A stretch of DNA of 64,000 nt from Panicum virgatum (GCF_016808335.1 NC_053143.1:55737339-55801338); one strand, 5' to 3'; numbered from the stretch's first letter, positions 1-11,851 are shown. Notes: generated by a model from the letters alone, not told the origin. Numbers and translations: made by a program.

Positions 1-712
1 CAAAAATCATTTTGTTCAACTACTACTTTAATGTCAAACCCAAGCAGCCAAGCTGGCGAGATGGTGCTGCACATGCGCGGTGCTGCCCTGCTACGCAGCT
101 ACCACTGCCGGACGGTGCGATGCTGCTGCGCTCCTACCGCTGATTGTGCGATGCGGTGCTAATTGCTATGCTACTGGCCTTCTGCCGCTCCGTAATCAAA
201 TTATTTATACAGCCTTTTTCCGTTTCAATTATTTGTACGGTGCGGTGTGTATAATAATGTTTTTCCTTCCTTTATTTTTATTTCCTTCTTTATTTTTTCT
301 ATATATTTATTAGCTCACCATATATACATAATTTTTTGCTGCAGGAAAATTTTATTTTATGATGTACGTGTTTGTACTTCATATATATAACTATTTGTTT
401 GTGTGTGGTGCCATTTTTGTTTATTTTTTGAACAATTTTATTCATGGTGTGAACTCAATTATTCATATGTAAAAATATTTTGCTATCAATATTGTCATAT
501 TTGTTCTCCACGTGGACTGAATTAATCATTTTTAATAATAATTTTGTTCAATTTTTAGAATAATTTATTTGCAATACTAAATTATTTGTTCGCTTTATAG
601 ATTGTATTGTTTGCTAGTGTGGACTGATTGGTTTGTGATGTTCAATTTTATTATTTATCCTATGAACAAATGATCATAATGTTACTTTTTTGTTCACAAT
701 ATGTACTATTTA
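1..712. other. Unrecognised AT-rich left margin
   Basis: A short GC-richer stretch with repeated GCGGTGCTG/GCGATGCTG words (about 70-180) is followed by about 500 bases of AT-rich sequence without a convincing coding frame. The antisense gene of the neighbouring retrotransposon stops matching near 713, so this is probably a different insertion or flanking DNA. I recognise no gene, terminal repeat or RNA gene here. Confidence 0.4.
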
Positions 713-2633
713 GCGATCCAACTCTTGCCGAAGGTTGGCGGCCTCGTCCCGCATATCTGCGAAAGATGGGGCGGGAGAGGGTGGAGAAGAACGAAATTCA
801 GCATTTTTGTAAACTAGCTGCCGATCCTGCGGAAAAAGTAGAACAAGGAAGGTACCTTGAAGGCTCGCGAGCGCGGTTTTTTCCGGCTCCGACGCCTCTC
901 CGGCGGTCGCGACCGCCGCATCGCGCTCCTGGACGGCGACGTCGCGATCCTGCGTGGCCGTCTGGAGTCCACTGCGCAGCTCGTCTGGCGCACCGACGAG
1001 TCCAGTGCGGGTCGACATCCGCGCTGCAAAGAGTAAGGAGAAAGAACTGATCAAATACTAGCAGGGCAAGAGGGGACGTAACGCCGACGGATTACGAATC
1101 ACTTACCGGGTCGAAGACGAGCGGGACCGCTTCGAGGTCCGTCCCGCCGCCGACGACCCGGGGCCGTCATGGCGCTTCCCCGACGCGCTGGCCGTCGGTC
1201 GCAGGCTGGGCGGCTCGCCGGACCGCCCAGGGCCGCTAGTTGGCGTCGAAGGGAGGGACGCCCCCCGCGACGAGGGGGGAATTTCTCACAGTGGGGAGGG
1301 GGCGTCTGCCTCCACCTCGGTTGAGGGTGCCTGCTCGCCCTTGGCGTGCTCCTCATCGCGGGACAGGGCTGCCCAATCCAGATGGTCGCCGTCCTCCTCG
1401 TCCTCATCATCCTCATCATCATCGTCATCGTCGTCGTCGTCGCTCAACTTGCTCAACGCCTCCTCGTCGATGGTGATCGATCCGGTCCTCCGACGCCTAG
1501 CGAGGTCCCGCTTCTTCTCATCTCACTGGAGTACCCTCTGCTTTCTCGCCTCTTTCTTCCCTCTCTGCGCCTCGAAGGCGAGGCGATTGACATTGCGCAC
1601 AACTGCGTCCTCAGGGAGCGGCGTGCGGGAGAGGCGGAAACCGGACGAATTCTAAAAAACCAAATGGCAAAGGAAAATCAAGAACAAGAGAAAGGGATAA
1701 GAAGGAACGCAAAATTAAGCAAGAGTGATCGATTACCACGACAATAGCCCCAGCCTCAGGGAGCATTTCTAGCTGCTGGGGGTCGGGATACGGCAGAGGG
1801 GGGCCCTCGAACGCCTCCCGAAGCCGTTGCTGGATTTCAGAGGGTCTGGCCGCCCCCCCCCACGCAATCACTATCCCGGAGAGGTCGACGTCGGGGACAA
1901 TCCGGTACAATGGGAGGGTCCGCGCCATAATGGGCGCGATACTCCTCGCGTGGTACGCACTGACGACGCTGGCGCCGGTCAGGCCACGCGCCTTCAGTTG
2001 CTGGATCACCTCCAGCAGGCCGGTGAGTCTCTCCTTCTCCTTCCTCACCGGTTCGTCCTTCCAGGTGCGGGGAACTTCCATCACGAGCTGCTCGGTGAAG
2101 CACGGCAGGAGGGCCCCCTCATCACTCTTGACATAGAACCACAAGGCGTGCCACCCCTTGTGCGACTTCTTGAGGCGGATGTCGATGTACCGGTCCGACC
2201 GCCTGTCGCCGCCACTACTAAGGTGAATGCCGGCGCAGCCCACGGGAGCAGGGACCATCACGCCATTGACTTTCGCTTGGATGGGGGAGAATGCGAAGAA
2301 GAACTTCCACAGCTCGAAGAACGGCGGGACGCCGAGGAAGCCTTCGCAGAGGGCGATGAAAGCGGAGATGTTCTGAATCCCGTTGGGATTCAGATGCTGC
2401 AGCTCCACCTTGTAGTGATGCAGCATTCCCCGGAAGAATGTGAGGGTGGGCGTCGCGAAGCCCCGCTCGTGGAAATGCACGAACAAGACGACATACCCCT
2501 ACGACGGTCATGGCTCCGACTCGCCAGAGGGGAGGATCCACTCCTGCACCGAGGTAAGCGGGCACAGGAGTCCTTTGGCCACCAGGCCGTTCAGGCGAGC
2601 GGCTATCACGTCGGAGCGCTGCCAGAATGACAT
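713..2633 (-). pseudogene. Antisense Transposase_28-type gene of the Tat element, three exons
   Basis: This protein family is annotated as putative gypsy-type transposon (Transposase_28, PF04195); its function is unknown. Exon 1 runs from about 2633 (ATG before SFWQRSDVI) down to 1737 and has the family pattern FHERGF, then LNPNGIQNISAFIALCEGFLGVPP, then GWHALWFYV. An 85-nt GT-AG intron (1736-1652) leads to exon 2 (1651-1107), which encodes a basic/charged region and an Asp/Glu run read from the plus-strand (TCC/TCA)n tract at 1392-1440. An 83-nt intron (1106-1024) precedes exon 3 (1023-713), a coiled-coil-like region. Splicing intron 1 restores a long open frame, which is the main support. 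It is a pseudogene: two stops near 2490-2510 in exon 1 and a TGA in exon 2 (probably CGA originally). It lies antisense to the retrotransposon RNA. Confidence 0.75.
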
Positions 2634-3972
2634 GATTGGTTCCACTCCGGAGGACGGGCTCAGAAGCTCGGTGGATTGACGGCGGCGGAAGCTACGGCGG
2701 CAGAGAAGGTGAGGGGGTCGCACTTTCTCTCCCTCTCTCTCTCTCGTGCGCTCTTCCTTTCTAGGGAATGGGCTCGGGGGCTCGGTGGTTTGGCGGCGGC
2801 AGAAGCTGTGGCGGCGGAGAAGGTGAGGCGGCAGAGAAGGTGAGGGGGTTGCGCTCTCCCTTTTTCTCTCTTGCTCTTGTCTCTCTCCAAGTTTCTGTGA
2901 ATGCGGATGCAGGACGCCACGCGCACCGCTGTCACTGCCTAATTTAATGAGGAAGGCGAACCGCCTCCTCGAATCCCATGACTCCCACGATCCCCAATAG
3001 TCGCGGCTAATGGGAGAACGTGCAACACGGTGAAATGACCGGACTACCTAGGTAAGATGGGAAATGGGCCAAGCTCAGCAGCGCGAGCTTGTGGCCCAAA
3101 TGGCCTCGACGGCCCGCAATCGTCCTAGGGTTCGAAAGCTGGCCCATCGACAGATTCGACAGCTGCCCAGGGGCAACATTGAGCGAGGGACAACGAGGGA
3201 AGGGAGGCGGCGAGCCGTCGAGGTCAACCGAATGACCTCGATAACTAACAGTCGGAAAAGCAAGGATTTTGGGGTCGGTCGGCAGCCGACTCAGTACGAC
3301 TCCCTATGAAAGGGAGACGGGGCCCCACTCAAACTTACCCGTTATCAGCTCCACAGGCATCACGTTTCGCCTCCGACGGAAAACGTGGCATGACCCGACC
3401 CTCCCGCTCCGAGAGAAAGAAGCGCCTGGAAGGGCGACGTGAAAATAAAAGTCGAGACGGCGAGCCCGATAACGAACGGGAGCGTAAGACCGCACTCGCA
3501 ACAAAAAACCCAGGTGGGGTCACGATCAGGGAAAAGGTACATGCACGCTGAACCCTCCGAGCGAATCTGTGATTCACTCAGAGGCTCGGGGGCTACACCC
3601 ACTGGGTGCGTTCGCGCGCACCCATTGGAACCCGAGGAGGCAGCATCACAACACGTAAGAAAATAGAGGATCACATCCTCCGGACTGCCCGCTGAACCCT
3701 CTGAGCAAATTTCTGATTCCCTCAGAGGCTCGGGGGCTACACCCGCCGGAATACAGTGAAGAAGAGATGGCACGCATCCCCTAACTGAACGATCGTTGCG
3801 AAAACGGACCCCCTCGCGGTTCTTTACAACCCCGAGGGGGGTCGGGGGCTACTGACAGGGATAAAAGTGATAGGTGTCCCTAAGCCGCCCGTCAGTCACT
3901 TATCCCCGGTGGCTTAGCCTTGACAGCACCGCAGCAGGTGTCGGCCCAAAGGCTGGAAGGCCCAGTGGCGGC

Positions 3973-4165
3973 CAGCGGAAGGGGTCCGCCTCGCCCGACT
4001 CCCGCGGAAGGGGTCCGCCTTGCCTGACCCCAGCGGAAGGGGTCCGCCTCGCCCGACCCCAGCAGAAGGGGTCTGCCTCGCCCGACTCCCACGAAAGGGG
4101 TCCGCCTCACCCGACTCCCGCGGAAGGGGTCCGCCTCGCCCGACCCCTGCGGAAGGGGCCCGCTC
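3973..4165 (+). repeat. About 30-bp tandem repeat in LTR U3
   Basis: Roughly seven imperfect copies of a GC-rich unit centred on GGAAGGGGTCCGCCTCGCCC, spaced 28-31 bases apart. They lie about 600 bases upstream of the LTR TATA box, where enhancer-like repeats are expected. Confidence 0.85.
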
Positions 4166-4271
4166 TGCCTGCAACGACGGGTCTTCGGGAAGGATGGAGC
4201 TTCCTCAGTCAAAAGGCAATGAATGGACGTGACCCCGGAGGAACGGGGACATGACCTTCCCACTCTCACGT

Positions 4272-4495
4272 ACGAACTGGAGTGGGCAATGGGTCAACTC
4301 GTCCTCTCCGGACAGAGACACGACGCAACCACTCAACCTGACATCATCGACAGGAAGCGTGATGATGAGCGTGATGATGATCATGCCCCCATGCGGACCG
4401 GAGTGGGCGATGGGTCAACACGCTCCTTCCCAAGGGAGACGTGGCCCAACCACTCCGCCAAACGTCATCAATAGGAAACGTGATGATGAGTGCCA
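4272..4495 (+). repeat. About 120-bp imperfect duplication in LTR U3
   Basis: The block from GGAGTGGGCAATGGGTCAAC to CGTGATGATGAG appears twice (about 4279-4372 and 4402-4492) with scattered substitutions. A second upstream duplication in the same U3. Confidence 0.75.
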
Positions 4496-4729
4496 CGAAG
4501 GGACGAGACGGCTCATCCATGCCCCACGATCGACGACGTCAGCAGCAGTGTGAATCCCTCGCCCCGATCCCTCCACGACCAGCACAGTAGCAGGGATGGA
4601 GGAGGACAGCACCCTGTCATCATCAATAGGGTCAACAGGACCCACTGTACTAGAAGATAGGGGTCGGGAAGCGCCCAACCTCCGCGCCCCTCCTCTTTTT
4701 CTCCCTGTGTGAGCCTTCCTCCCTTGGAC

Positions 4730-4738
4730 TATAAAAGG
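4730..4738 (+). promoter_or_regulatory. TATA box of the LTR promoter
   Basis: TATAAAAGG, followed about 30 bases downstream by a purine/CA-rich start region and the R-U5 segment. Position inside the LTR fits the U3/R boundary. Confidence 0.65.
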
Positions 4739-5013
4739 GAGGAGGCGAACCCCGTGGAGGGGGGATGACTCACGAGACGAATTTCCAAACGAACACACAC
4801 GCACTTGCAACCCAGAGACTTGGGACTCCCGTTCCCTCTCTCGTCTGTTTGTAACCCCTACTACAAACTTTGAGTGCAAGAACACGAGAGCTCGAACTGG
4901 ACGTAGGGACGTTCTGCCCGAACCAGTATAAATCCCGTGTCCCATCCTTGCATTACCATCCGAACCCGCGACGCGCGAACAAGATTACCAGCCGGTGATT
5001 CGGAACACCGGCA

Positions 5014-5569
5014 TGTTTCATACTTGCTTTTGATATAAGAAGATACAAGTGTGAATTGTAGGGAATGTGGATATGTGTACCTTAATCTTAGATTTAAGCA
5101 GCACATGGCCTATCTTGTTCATAAATTGACATTGGAACTACCGATTTTTGCACTGCTGAGATTTGTTATGTTTACAGTCTGGCATCTGCTTTAACTCAAA
5201 AAGAAGAAGAAACCCAGTCAAACCATTATCATTTCTTACAGCTTTTCCCAGCCCTTTTCATGACTTTCTATAATCTTTTATAATTAAAATTAAAATTAGG
5301 TGAAACTGCACCAAACTCTTCTGTAGTACTGCTCATACAGATAGCTAGCACCGTGTTATCTTGTTTATTCAGTTGGTGATTCAGATTTCTGAGTGGCTAT
5401 TTTGAAGTTGGAATAGTTAGATTGGGAATTCTTTATGCGACGCTTAGTATATCATCTGTGCAAGGGATGTATGGCTGCAAGGTCCTGGTTTTTTTATCCA
5501 TATGGTTATCAGTGTTACAAACAGTTAGGTGAGGTGGAGTCGTGACAAGAATGGGATGGAGGAGCACAC
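5014..5569. other. Spacer before the CACTA insertion; its last bases continue a coding frame
   Basis: No terminal repeat or RNA gene is visible in most of this stretch. The last 14 or so bases (about 5556-5569) read in frame into the DUF594-type pseudogene at 12546 if the CACTA element and one copy of its TSD are removed. A stop (TAG, 5526-5528) lies in that frame just upstream, so the N-terminal part of that gene is not clearly preserved. Confidence 0.4.
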
Positions 5570-5587
5570 CACTACCGGAAAACGCAC

Positions 5588-5960
5588 GTTTGTCGTGTGC
5601 CTGCGTGTTTGCCATGTGCAATATATCGGGCACACGGCAAACGGACGCTTTACCGTGTGCCGAAAATAAAACACACGGCAAAATTATGTCACACGGCAAA
5701 TCAGTACTTTGCCGTGTGGCGACACCATAAACACACGGCATATAAATATGCACACAGCAAAATCCTAATAAACTGTGTGCCTCGAAGATAAGTACACGGC
5801 AAAGGGAGAACCTTTGCCGTGTGCCTAACGTTAGGCACAAGGAAAATAGGAGTTACCATAACGGCCATCCCACGGACGTTAAGTTTGCCGTGTGTCCAAC
5901 TTTGGGCACACGGCAAATATACATGTTTGCCGTGTGTCCGCCCTAGGCACACAACAAAAT
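5588..5960. repeat. Left subterminal repeats of the CACTA element
   Basis: More than a dozen near-identical 12-13-bp words, TTTGCCGTGTGCC or its inverse GGCACACGGCAAA, often paired head to head so the strand can fold. A second cluster of about six lies at 6915-7036, after some 950 bases of AT-rich sequence without the motif. Confidence 0.9.
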
Positions 5961-7039
5961 TGTTGCAAAAAATTTGATTTTGCGCTCTCAATTTTTTCTT
6001 CTAACCTTGTATAATACGTAGTATTCCAAGTTAATTTTTGGTATAATTCTCGGTCCATTTGCTATATTTAGTCATTTTATTGTATTAAATGGATTTTTGC
6101 AATAAAGTCAAATTTGAACTGCAGGTGCTTGCAATAATGGAATATACTGAATCGAAAAATGATAATCATGTTATTGGGTCCAATGTTAGGCAATATACAC
6201 ACAATGGAAGGCAATTTGAAACATCTTGCTCACGAACCATGACCCTGAACGTGTGGCCGAATCTTTTTAAAATTCTATAATAATCAAACAAAGACTGAAA
6301 ATTATAAATTTTGTCCTGGTATCATGATTTCATATGTGGAGGTTGTGGTAAAAAGTATAGCAAGTTTCGAACAAGTTGTCATGTACGCTCCTTACAAATC
6401 GAAGCTTCTCCAGAGAAGATCCGTAGAGTTTGAGAAAGAGTTGTTATAATTTCGAAACAAAGTGACCGTCGTATTAGGGTTTGACCTCAAAAATTTTTGT
6501 ATGTTCAACACCAAACTTAGATTGCTTCATGCCAAAATTTGGTTATTTTTCGGACCCGTTTGATAATTTTTAATTTTTGTGTCATTTAAACAATATCATA
6601 TTGGTATTCATTGAAATTGAGATATAACTGCATGAAATAATGGATTTTTTATAGAATCATCAAACATGAATTGTCGAGTAACTTTGGGAAGGTATTTAAG
6701 GTTCATTCGATCAAATTTAGGTAAACACGTTATGAAACGATATATTTCATAGAAATTGAATTTAAACTTGAAACACATGAAATAATTGATGTTTTCGCAT
6801 AGAGTTCTGAAACATGAATTGTTCAGGCACTTTAGTAAGGTAAAGAACCAGATAAAGTTATGCAAATATGAATTAATGGAACAATTTGAATGAATCTTAT
6901 TGGAAATTCTAAAAAATTGTTTGCCGTGTGCCTATATCCTGGCACACAGCAAATCAGTAATTTGCCGTGTGCTCGACCTGAAGCACATGGCAAAGAATAT
7001 TTGCTGTGTGCTAGATCTGAAGCACACGGCAAAGAGGCA

Positions 7040-7250
7040 GATCGCGTCTACCTTAACAGACTCAGAGAACACACACGCACACCCACACACGCACTCAGCA
7101 CACAGCACGCACACACGCACACAGTGCGGCGCGCAGGCGGCGGCGAGGGCGCGCTGGCGGCGGCGAGGCGGGGCGCGGGTGGACGGAGCGGAGCCGGGCG
7201 GGCGCGCGTCCGGGCAGGCGGCGAGGCGGCGCGCGCGGACTGAAATTTGG
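7040..7250. other. CA-repeat and GC-rich leader in the CACTA element
   Basis: An imperfect (CACACG)n stretch (7068-7125) passes into a GGCGGCG-rich block. It sits between the inner subterminal cluster and the TNP2 gene, where the 5' untranslated exon or promoter of TNP2 would be expected. The open frames across it are composition artefacts. Confidence 0.4.
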
Positions 7251-8128
7251 ACCGGCTTAGTCAGGTACTTTGACATTGGCTTTTTAATGTCTGCACCACC
7301 GATTGCTCTGCACTAGGCTCTCGTTGATGAAATTGAATTGATATATAGTGAATCTACACCACAACCTGCACACTACCCATGTCTATCCTATTCTTGCAGA
7401 TAGCATTCTTACACTAGTTTAGGTTAGATTCTGGTGTGATCAGGGCAGTTAAAATGTTCTACTGCTTTCTAGCTGCCATATCATGAACTTGGAATATTGA
7501 CAATATATTAATGATGCATGCCTAGTTGATATAGAACTGCAGAGGATTTGTTTCCCTGCACTACATGTATGTAAGGACTGATTGACATGCAAATGCAAAT
7601 AGTTTGTTGGAGAGGGACCTGACATGCAAATGCAAATGCTAATTGTGCCATTATTGTGATAATTATTGTTTTGAAAACTATGTTGTCATGCGTTTGCACA
7701 ATTTATTTGATGGAGGCCTTTCTGACAATGACAACATATTATATTAGTTCTACCATGAACCATATAGGAACACCCCGTAAATGCTAACATTCACATGGAT
7801 AAAATCATATAACTAAAAATCAGAACAGGTAAAAACAACATGTAACAGTCTCTTGAATGAAATGTCTTTCTTTCTTGAACTTTGGTGAGATATTCGAATC
7901 AATATGGTGCTTCACACATGTTTTGAAACTATTTTTTTCTGGAAAAGCTTGCCCTATCAATTTTTAAATAATGCTTTATAGGGGAAAGTAAACATTTTTT
8001 ATTATATCTTGATGTGCGATTGATCGAATAGGTACGTAGCTAGCCGTGTGATTAACATTTCAGATGAGAATTCTGATATAAATATTCTGTGTGTGTGTGC
8101 TTGGCTGCTTGCAAAGGCTCGATCGAGG

Positions 8129-9390
8129 ATGGATGATCGTACTTGGATGTACATGGGCTGAAAACGTGGGGGTGACTTTACCATGGACTAGATTCAGAAC
8201 ACCAAGGCTTTCTTGAATCAAGCATTTGCAAAGGGAGTCAAGACCATTTGGTGTCCATGCAGCAAATGTGTGAACACGCGTCGGCAAACAAGGCAAGACA
8301 TGACAGAACATCTTTGTAGATATGGATTTACGACAGACTATACCCAGTGGACCTTTCATGGTGAAGTCAATCGTACGAGAGACGTGGTCATGAGACGACG
8401 CATAGAGGATTTAGATTCTGATGCCGGGGTGGCAGACATGTTAGATGACTTCTATGAAGCACACTTTGATGAAGGACGTAGGGAGGAAGAGCCAGAGCCA
8501 AGCGCGAAATAGTTTTACGACATGTTGGGTGCAGCACAGCAACCCCTTCACGGGCATACCAAGGTTTCATAACTGGATGCCATTGCGCGCCTAATGGCCG
8601 TGAAATCCCAGTTTGCCATGAGTCGAGAGGCTTTCGATGTTATGTTGATAGTTTTTGGCAGTCTGCTTCCGGACGGTCATATCCTACCAAAGAACATGTA
8701 TGAGGCAAAGAAACTCTTTGGTGCACATAAGATGCCATATGAGCTGATACATGCTTGTCCCAATGGATGCATCTTATTTAGGAAAGAATATGCCGAAGCA
8801 AAGTATTGTCTAGATTGTTCATCCTCTAGGTAGAGGTAGACTCTGGTGATGGTCAGAAGAGGCAGCTCACGGTCCCTGTGAAAATCCTACGGTACCTTCC
8901 GCCCATACCGAGGATCCAACGATTGTTCATGACCGAGGAATCCGCGAAACAGATGACATAGCACAAAAATGGAACCCGATACAATCCTGATAAGCTTGTA
9001 CATCCATCCGATGCTCAATCATGGAAGCATTTTGATGTGATTCATCTTGAGAAATCTGCGGAGGCTCGTAATGTATGTGTTGCTCTGGCTACAGATGGCT
9101 TCAATCCTTATGGAATGTCGCATGCCTCTTACACTTGTTGGCCCGTGTTCGTTATCCCCCTCAATCTCCCCCCGGCGTTATGTTTCAACGACAGAACATA
9201 TTCTTGTCATTGATAATTCCTGAACACCTGGAGAATAATATGAGTGTGTATATGGAGCCTCTAGTTGATGATTTGCTCTCAGCTTGGGATGGTGGGGTTT
9301 TGACATACGATCGAGCTACAAAAACAGAATATATGTTTTTTTATATTACTATCTCTAATACATGCACTGATTGGTTTAATCTTTTTAATT
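8129..9390 (+). pseudogene. TNP2-like CACTA transposase, N-terminal part only
   Basis: CACTA transposase cuts and joins the element ends. The frame starts at ATG 8129 (MDDRTWMYMG), enters a transposase-associated domain with the zinc-binding-like CPCSKC (about residues 45-50) and the HGE motif, and continues with the family blocks PYELIHACPNGCILFRKE (about 8735-8790), HPSDAQSWKHFD (about 9005) and ATDGFNPYG. Stops at 8159 (TGA), 8189 (TAG), 8510 (TAG) and about 8570 (TAA), plus a frameshift near 9180-9215, show decay. Family members are far longer; here sequence passes from YMEPLVDDLLSAW almost directly into the second gene, so the catalytic core and C-terminus are deleted. Non-coding sequence separates it from the next gene by only a few tens of bases. 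Confidence 0.88.
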
Positions 9391-9408
9391 GCAGGTGATT
9401 GATCAAAG

Positions 9409-11851
9409 ATGGTGGGGGGGGGTGGTAGAGGTATGATGAGGTCGATCTCGGAGTGCTCGGCAGATCTAGCGGGAGCGCTGGGTCCTCCCGGTCGGCTAGA
9501 CAGAGAGGCAAGGGAAAGGTTGCAGCAAGTGACGACGTCGGCACAGCTCGGCAGAAGATGGGGAGGAGCAGGAGGTCACCCTCGCCTGTACCTTCCCCGT
9601 CGTCGTCTGAGGAGGCGGTACTTGAGGCGCGGGAGGAGGAGGAGGAGGAGCAGGAGCAGGAGCAGGAGGAGGAGCAGCACGGGGAGGAGCACGAGGAGTA
9701 GGAGGGGGCGGAGGAATGTGCCATATCTCGTGTATGGTTGCGAGGCCCCTCTATGCTCCCGACTCAACCGATACCGGAGGCAGGAAGGCCAGTTATTCAC
9801 CCTGACGGGAAGAGGTAAATAACTTTAGATGTTTTCACTATATTTTTGTATATATTCATAATCACAATTGAAACTAATAATTTGTCTTAATCACTTGGGC
9901 AGGAACTTTGTGATCGTCGCTCCAGGTATTGGTCCAGGTGCTCATAAATGTATGCCCAACGGCATCCTGGGGCTCCTATGCAAGCTACACTTCCCTGGCT
10001 TGATAGAGATTTCCGGCAGCAGCCGGCGTCGTCTTGGGAGCACTACATCACCGCGGAAGACGTCCAACATAGGAGCAAGGCGAAACGGGTGTTGACCGAA
10101 CTATGGGTAAGTATATGTGCTTGATTTTTTTTAGACTCTCAATACACCACATTCATCAGACATTTTTTGAAATACTGACGTAGCGTATATGTGCAGGATT
10201 TCTACAGATTGGAGGAGGGAGTACCGCCTGCCATGGCGCGCGAGGTGGCTAACAAAGCCTGTTATAAGCTCGTGGCGGATATGAATTACGAGGCGCGCAT
10301 CCAGACCATCATAACTTACCATGCATCAATCAATGAGAAGGTCAAGAAAGAGCAGGCGAGAAACATGACGATGACCCAGGAACAGTTCCTTTCGGTATAT
10401 ATACAACACTAATAACATTTACTTCTTCTGAGATTCTGTAGGCTCCATTTGATCATCTTATATGTCTTGTACTTGGTCCCGTGCAGGTGCCTCCGTGGTG
10501 GTTAGCCAATAAGCTTCCGTGCTGGGAAAGGATGGTGGACAAGTGGTGCTCGGAGGGTTGGGTGGAGATCCACAACTCTCACCGGGAGCGGCGCTTACAG
10601 ATGGGCGGGGCATCACACCATCAAGGCAACCGTCACCTCGGCCAGTACGCGGCTGCTTGGGTACGTGACTTCATTTCTTTATTCTAATGCTAAATTCATT
10701 TTAATTTCTAATCATGTTGTTTTCTTCGCAGTCGGCTGCACATGGTGGCCAGAAATGCCCTCCGCTCTAGGCATATGCTTTGGCCCACAAGGGGAGGGCC
10801 TCGTCGTCCGATGTCACCTTCAACCCGGAGGATCCACCCGAGGCGTACAGCAATGCGTCCACCCACAGCCGCCTGAGTGGTTACAGTGAGATGGCAAGGC
10901 AGGTCCATGGGCCGGATTTCAATCCGTTCGCGCAACCCATTGATGTAGAAGTCCTCATGAGGGCGGGAGGAGGCAGGAAGCATGACCGGCTCTTGATGGC
11001 TGACAGCATAATCGACACGGCCAGTACTCCCACTCTCTCGCAGATTCAAGCTCGGAGCACCGACTCGAGCCCGGCCATACATCCACGGGCAAGCTCCTCA
11101 CAGATCCAGATGGACGCACTCAAGGTTATTTCTTTGTTACCCATCGTAGATTGAAATTTACATACATTTACTTTGTATTGTAACCCTTGGAACAAATATT
11201 GCAGCCCCGGTTGGATGCACAGATGGTGGCACGACAGCAGGAGTTATTGGCACGGCAGCAGCAGATGGAGGCGAGGTGGCAGGCCGAGCGGGAAGAGTTT
11301 CTGCGGCAGCAGGAGGCTGATCGCCAGAGACTGGAGCAGGCGCTTAGCTACATCCAAACTCTCGGCGCGGCGATAGGTCATTTGCCGCCACAGTTCACTC
11401 CACTTCCACCTCCACCTCGTGCAGCTACTCCTACTCCTGTGAGTGACTTGACAACCTTGTAGTTTCATTTCTTATAGTGACTTAGCACTTTGATTGATCG
11501 GTAAAGCTACGACGACTTAGAACTAATGACTTAGGATACAATTACAATGATTAAAAGCTTAGATGAAGCTACAAAAACTTTGAAGAAAGCTAAAATGATT
11601 TATATCGAATGTTCATATCTTAAATCTTATATAACACTTGCAATCTCTTCAACTATGTGCAGAATCAGTCGGCAGCATCCAATGATGGGCCCGTCGATCC
11701 AGACATGTCTCCTCCGCCGCCTCTGGGGACGTCTCATTGGCCGTCTCAGGGGCCGCCGCCTCAGTGGCCGCCTCCAGCGTGGGTGCCGTACATGTCGTGG
11801 GGGCCGAATGGTCCATCGCCGCCGCCACCGCCTCCGCCGCAGTCCCAGTGA
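9409..11851 (+). pseudogene. CACTA second gene, Transposase_24 (Ptta/En/Spm) family, seven exons
   Basis: This is the DNA-binding partner (TNPA-like) expected to bind the subterminal repeats. Exons by splice consensus and frame: 9409-9814, 9903-10106, 10197-10394, 10487-10660, 10732-11124, 11205-11438 and 11663-11851 (stop TGA). Exon 1 is Ser/Arg- and Glu-rich with a GAG/CAG microsatellite near 9620-9690; exons 3-4 hold the diagnostic PPWWLANKLPCWERMVDKWC and SHHQGNRHLGQYAA blocks; exon 6 is a coiled coil (ARQQELLARQQQMEARWQ); exon 7 is Pro-rich. An in-frame TAG at 10768-10770 breaks exon 5 and a G9-10 run at 9412-9422 makes the start frame uncertain. The splice signals otherwise look sound, so inactivation may be fairly recent. 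Confidence 0.85.

Larger units (their letters stand above)
713..5013 (+). mobile_element. 3' part of a Tat/RIRE2-like Ty3 LTR retrotransposon
   Basis: Only the 3' internal region and the 3' LTR are in view. Order on the plus strand is antisense gene (713-2633), spacer with a duplicated 'GAACCCTCYGAGC' to 'CTCGGGGGCTAC' block (3550-3750), a G-rich tract ending TCGGGGGCTAC, then an LTR starting TGACAGGG at 3853. An extra antisense ORF between pol and the 3' LTR is known for grass Tat-lineage (RIRE2-type) elements, and the second element at 41-59 kb shows the same layout with its pol attached. Gag and pol are missing here: truncated, or displaced by whatever fills 1-712. Confidence 0.75.
3853..5013 (+). 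repeat. 3' LTR of the left Tat-like element
   Basis: It starts TGACAGGG directly after a G-rich polypurine-like tract (TCGGGGGCTAC) and probably ends GGAACACCGGCA at 5013. It has a TATA box at 4730 and the U5-type tail with 'CCAGTATAAATCCCGTGTC' that I associate with grass Ty3 LTRs. The U3 part carries two different tandem-repeat blocks. The partner LTR is outside the window, so the exact 3' edge and target duplication cannot be confirmed. Confidence 0.7.

Noticed and set aside
80..313. 77-codon frame in the left margin
   Set aside because: Starts at GTG, low complexity at the end (Phe/Leu/Tyr from AT-rich DNA), no recognisable domain.
832..860. Third intron in the left antisense gene (GTACCT donor, CCGCAG acceptor)
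   Set aside because: Only about 25 bases between the sites, too short for a plant intron; the frame reads through.
1341..1655. Serine-run protein on the plus strand
   Set aside because: Translation of the (TCC/TCA)n tract that encodes an Asp/Glu run in the minus-strand exon.
5588..5960. Regular short repeats resembling a CRISPR array
   Set aside because: Inverted and direct CACTA subterminal words in a plant transposon; spacing irregular and flanked by the TIR.
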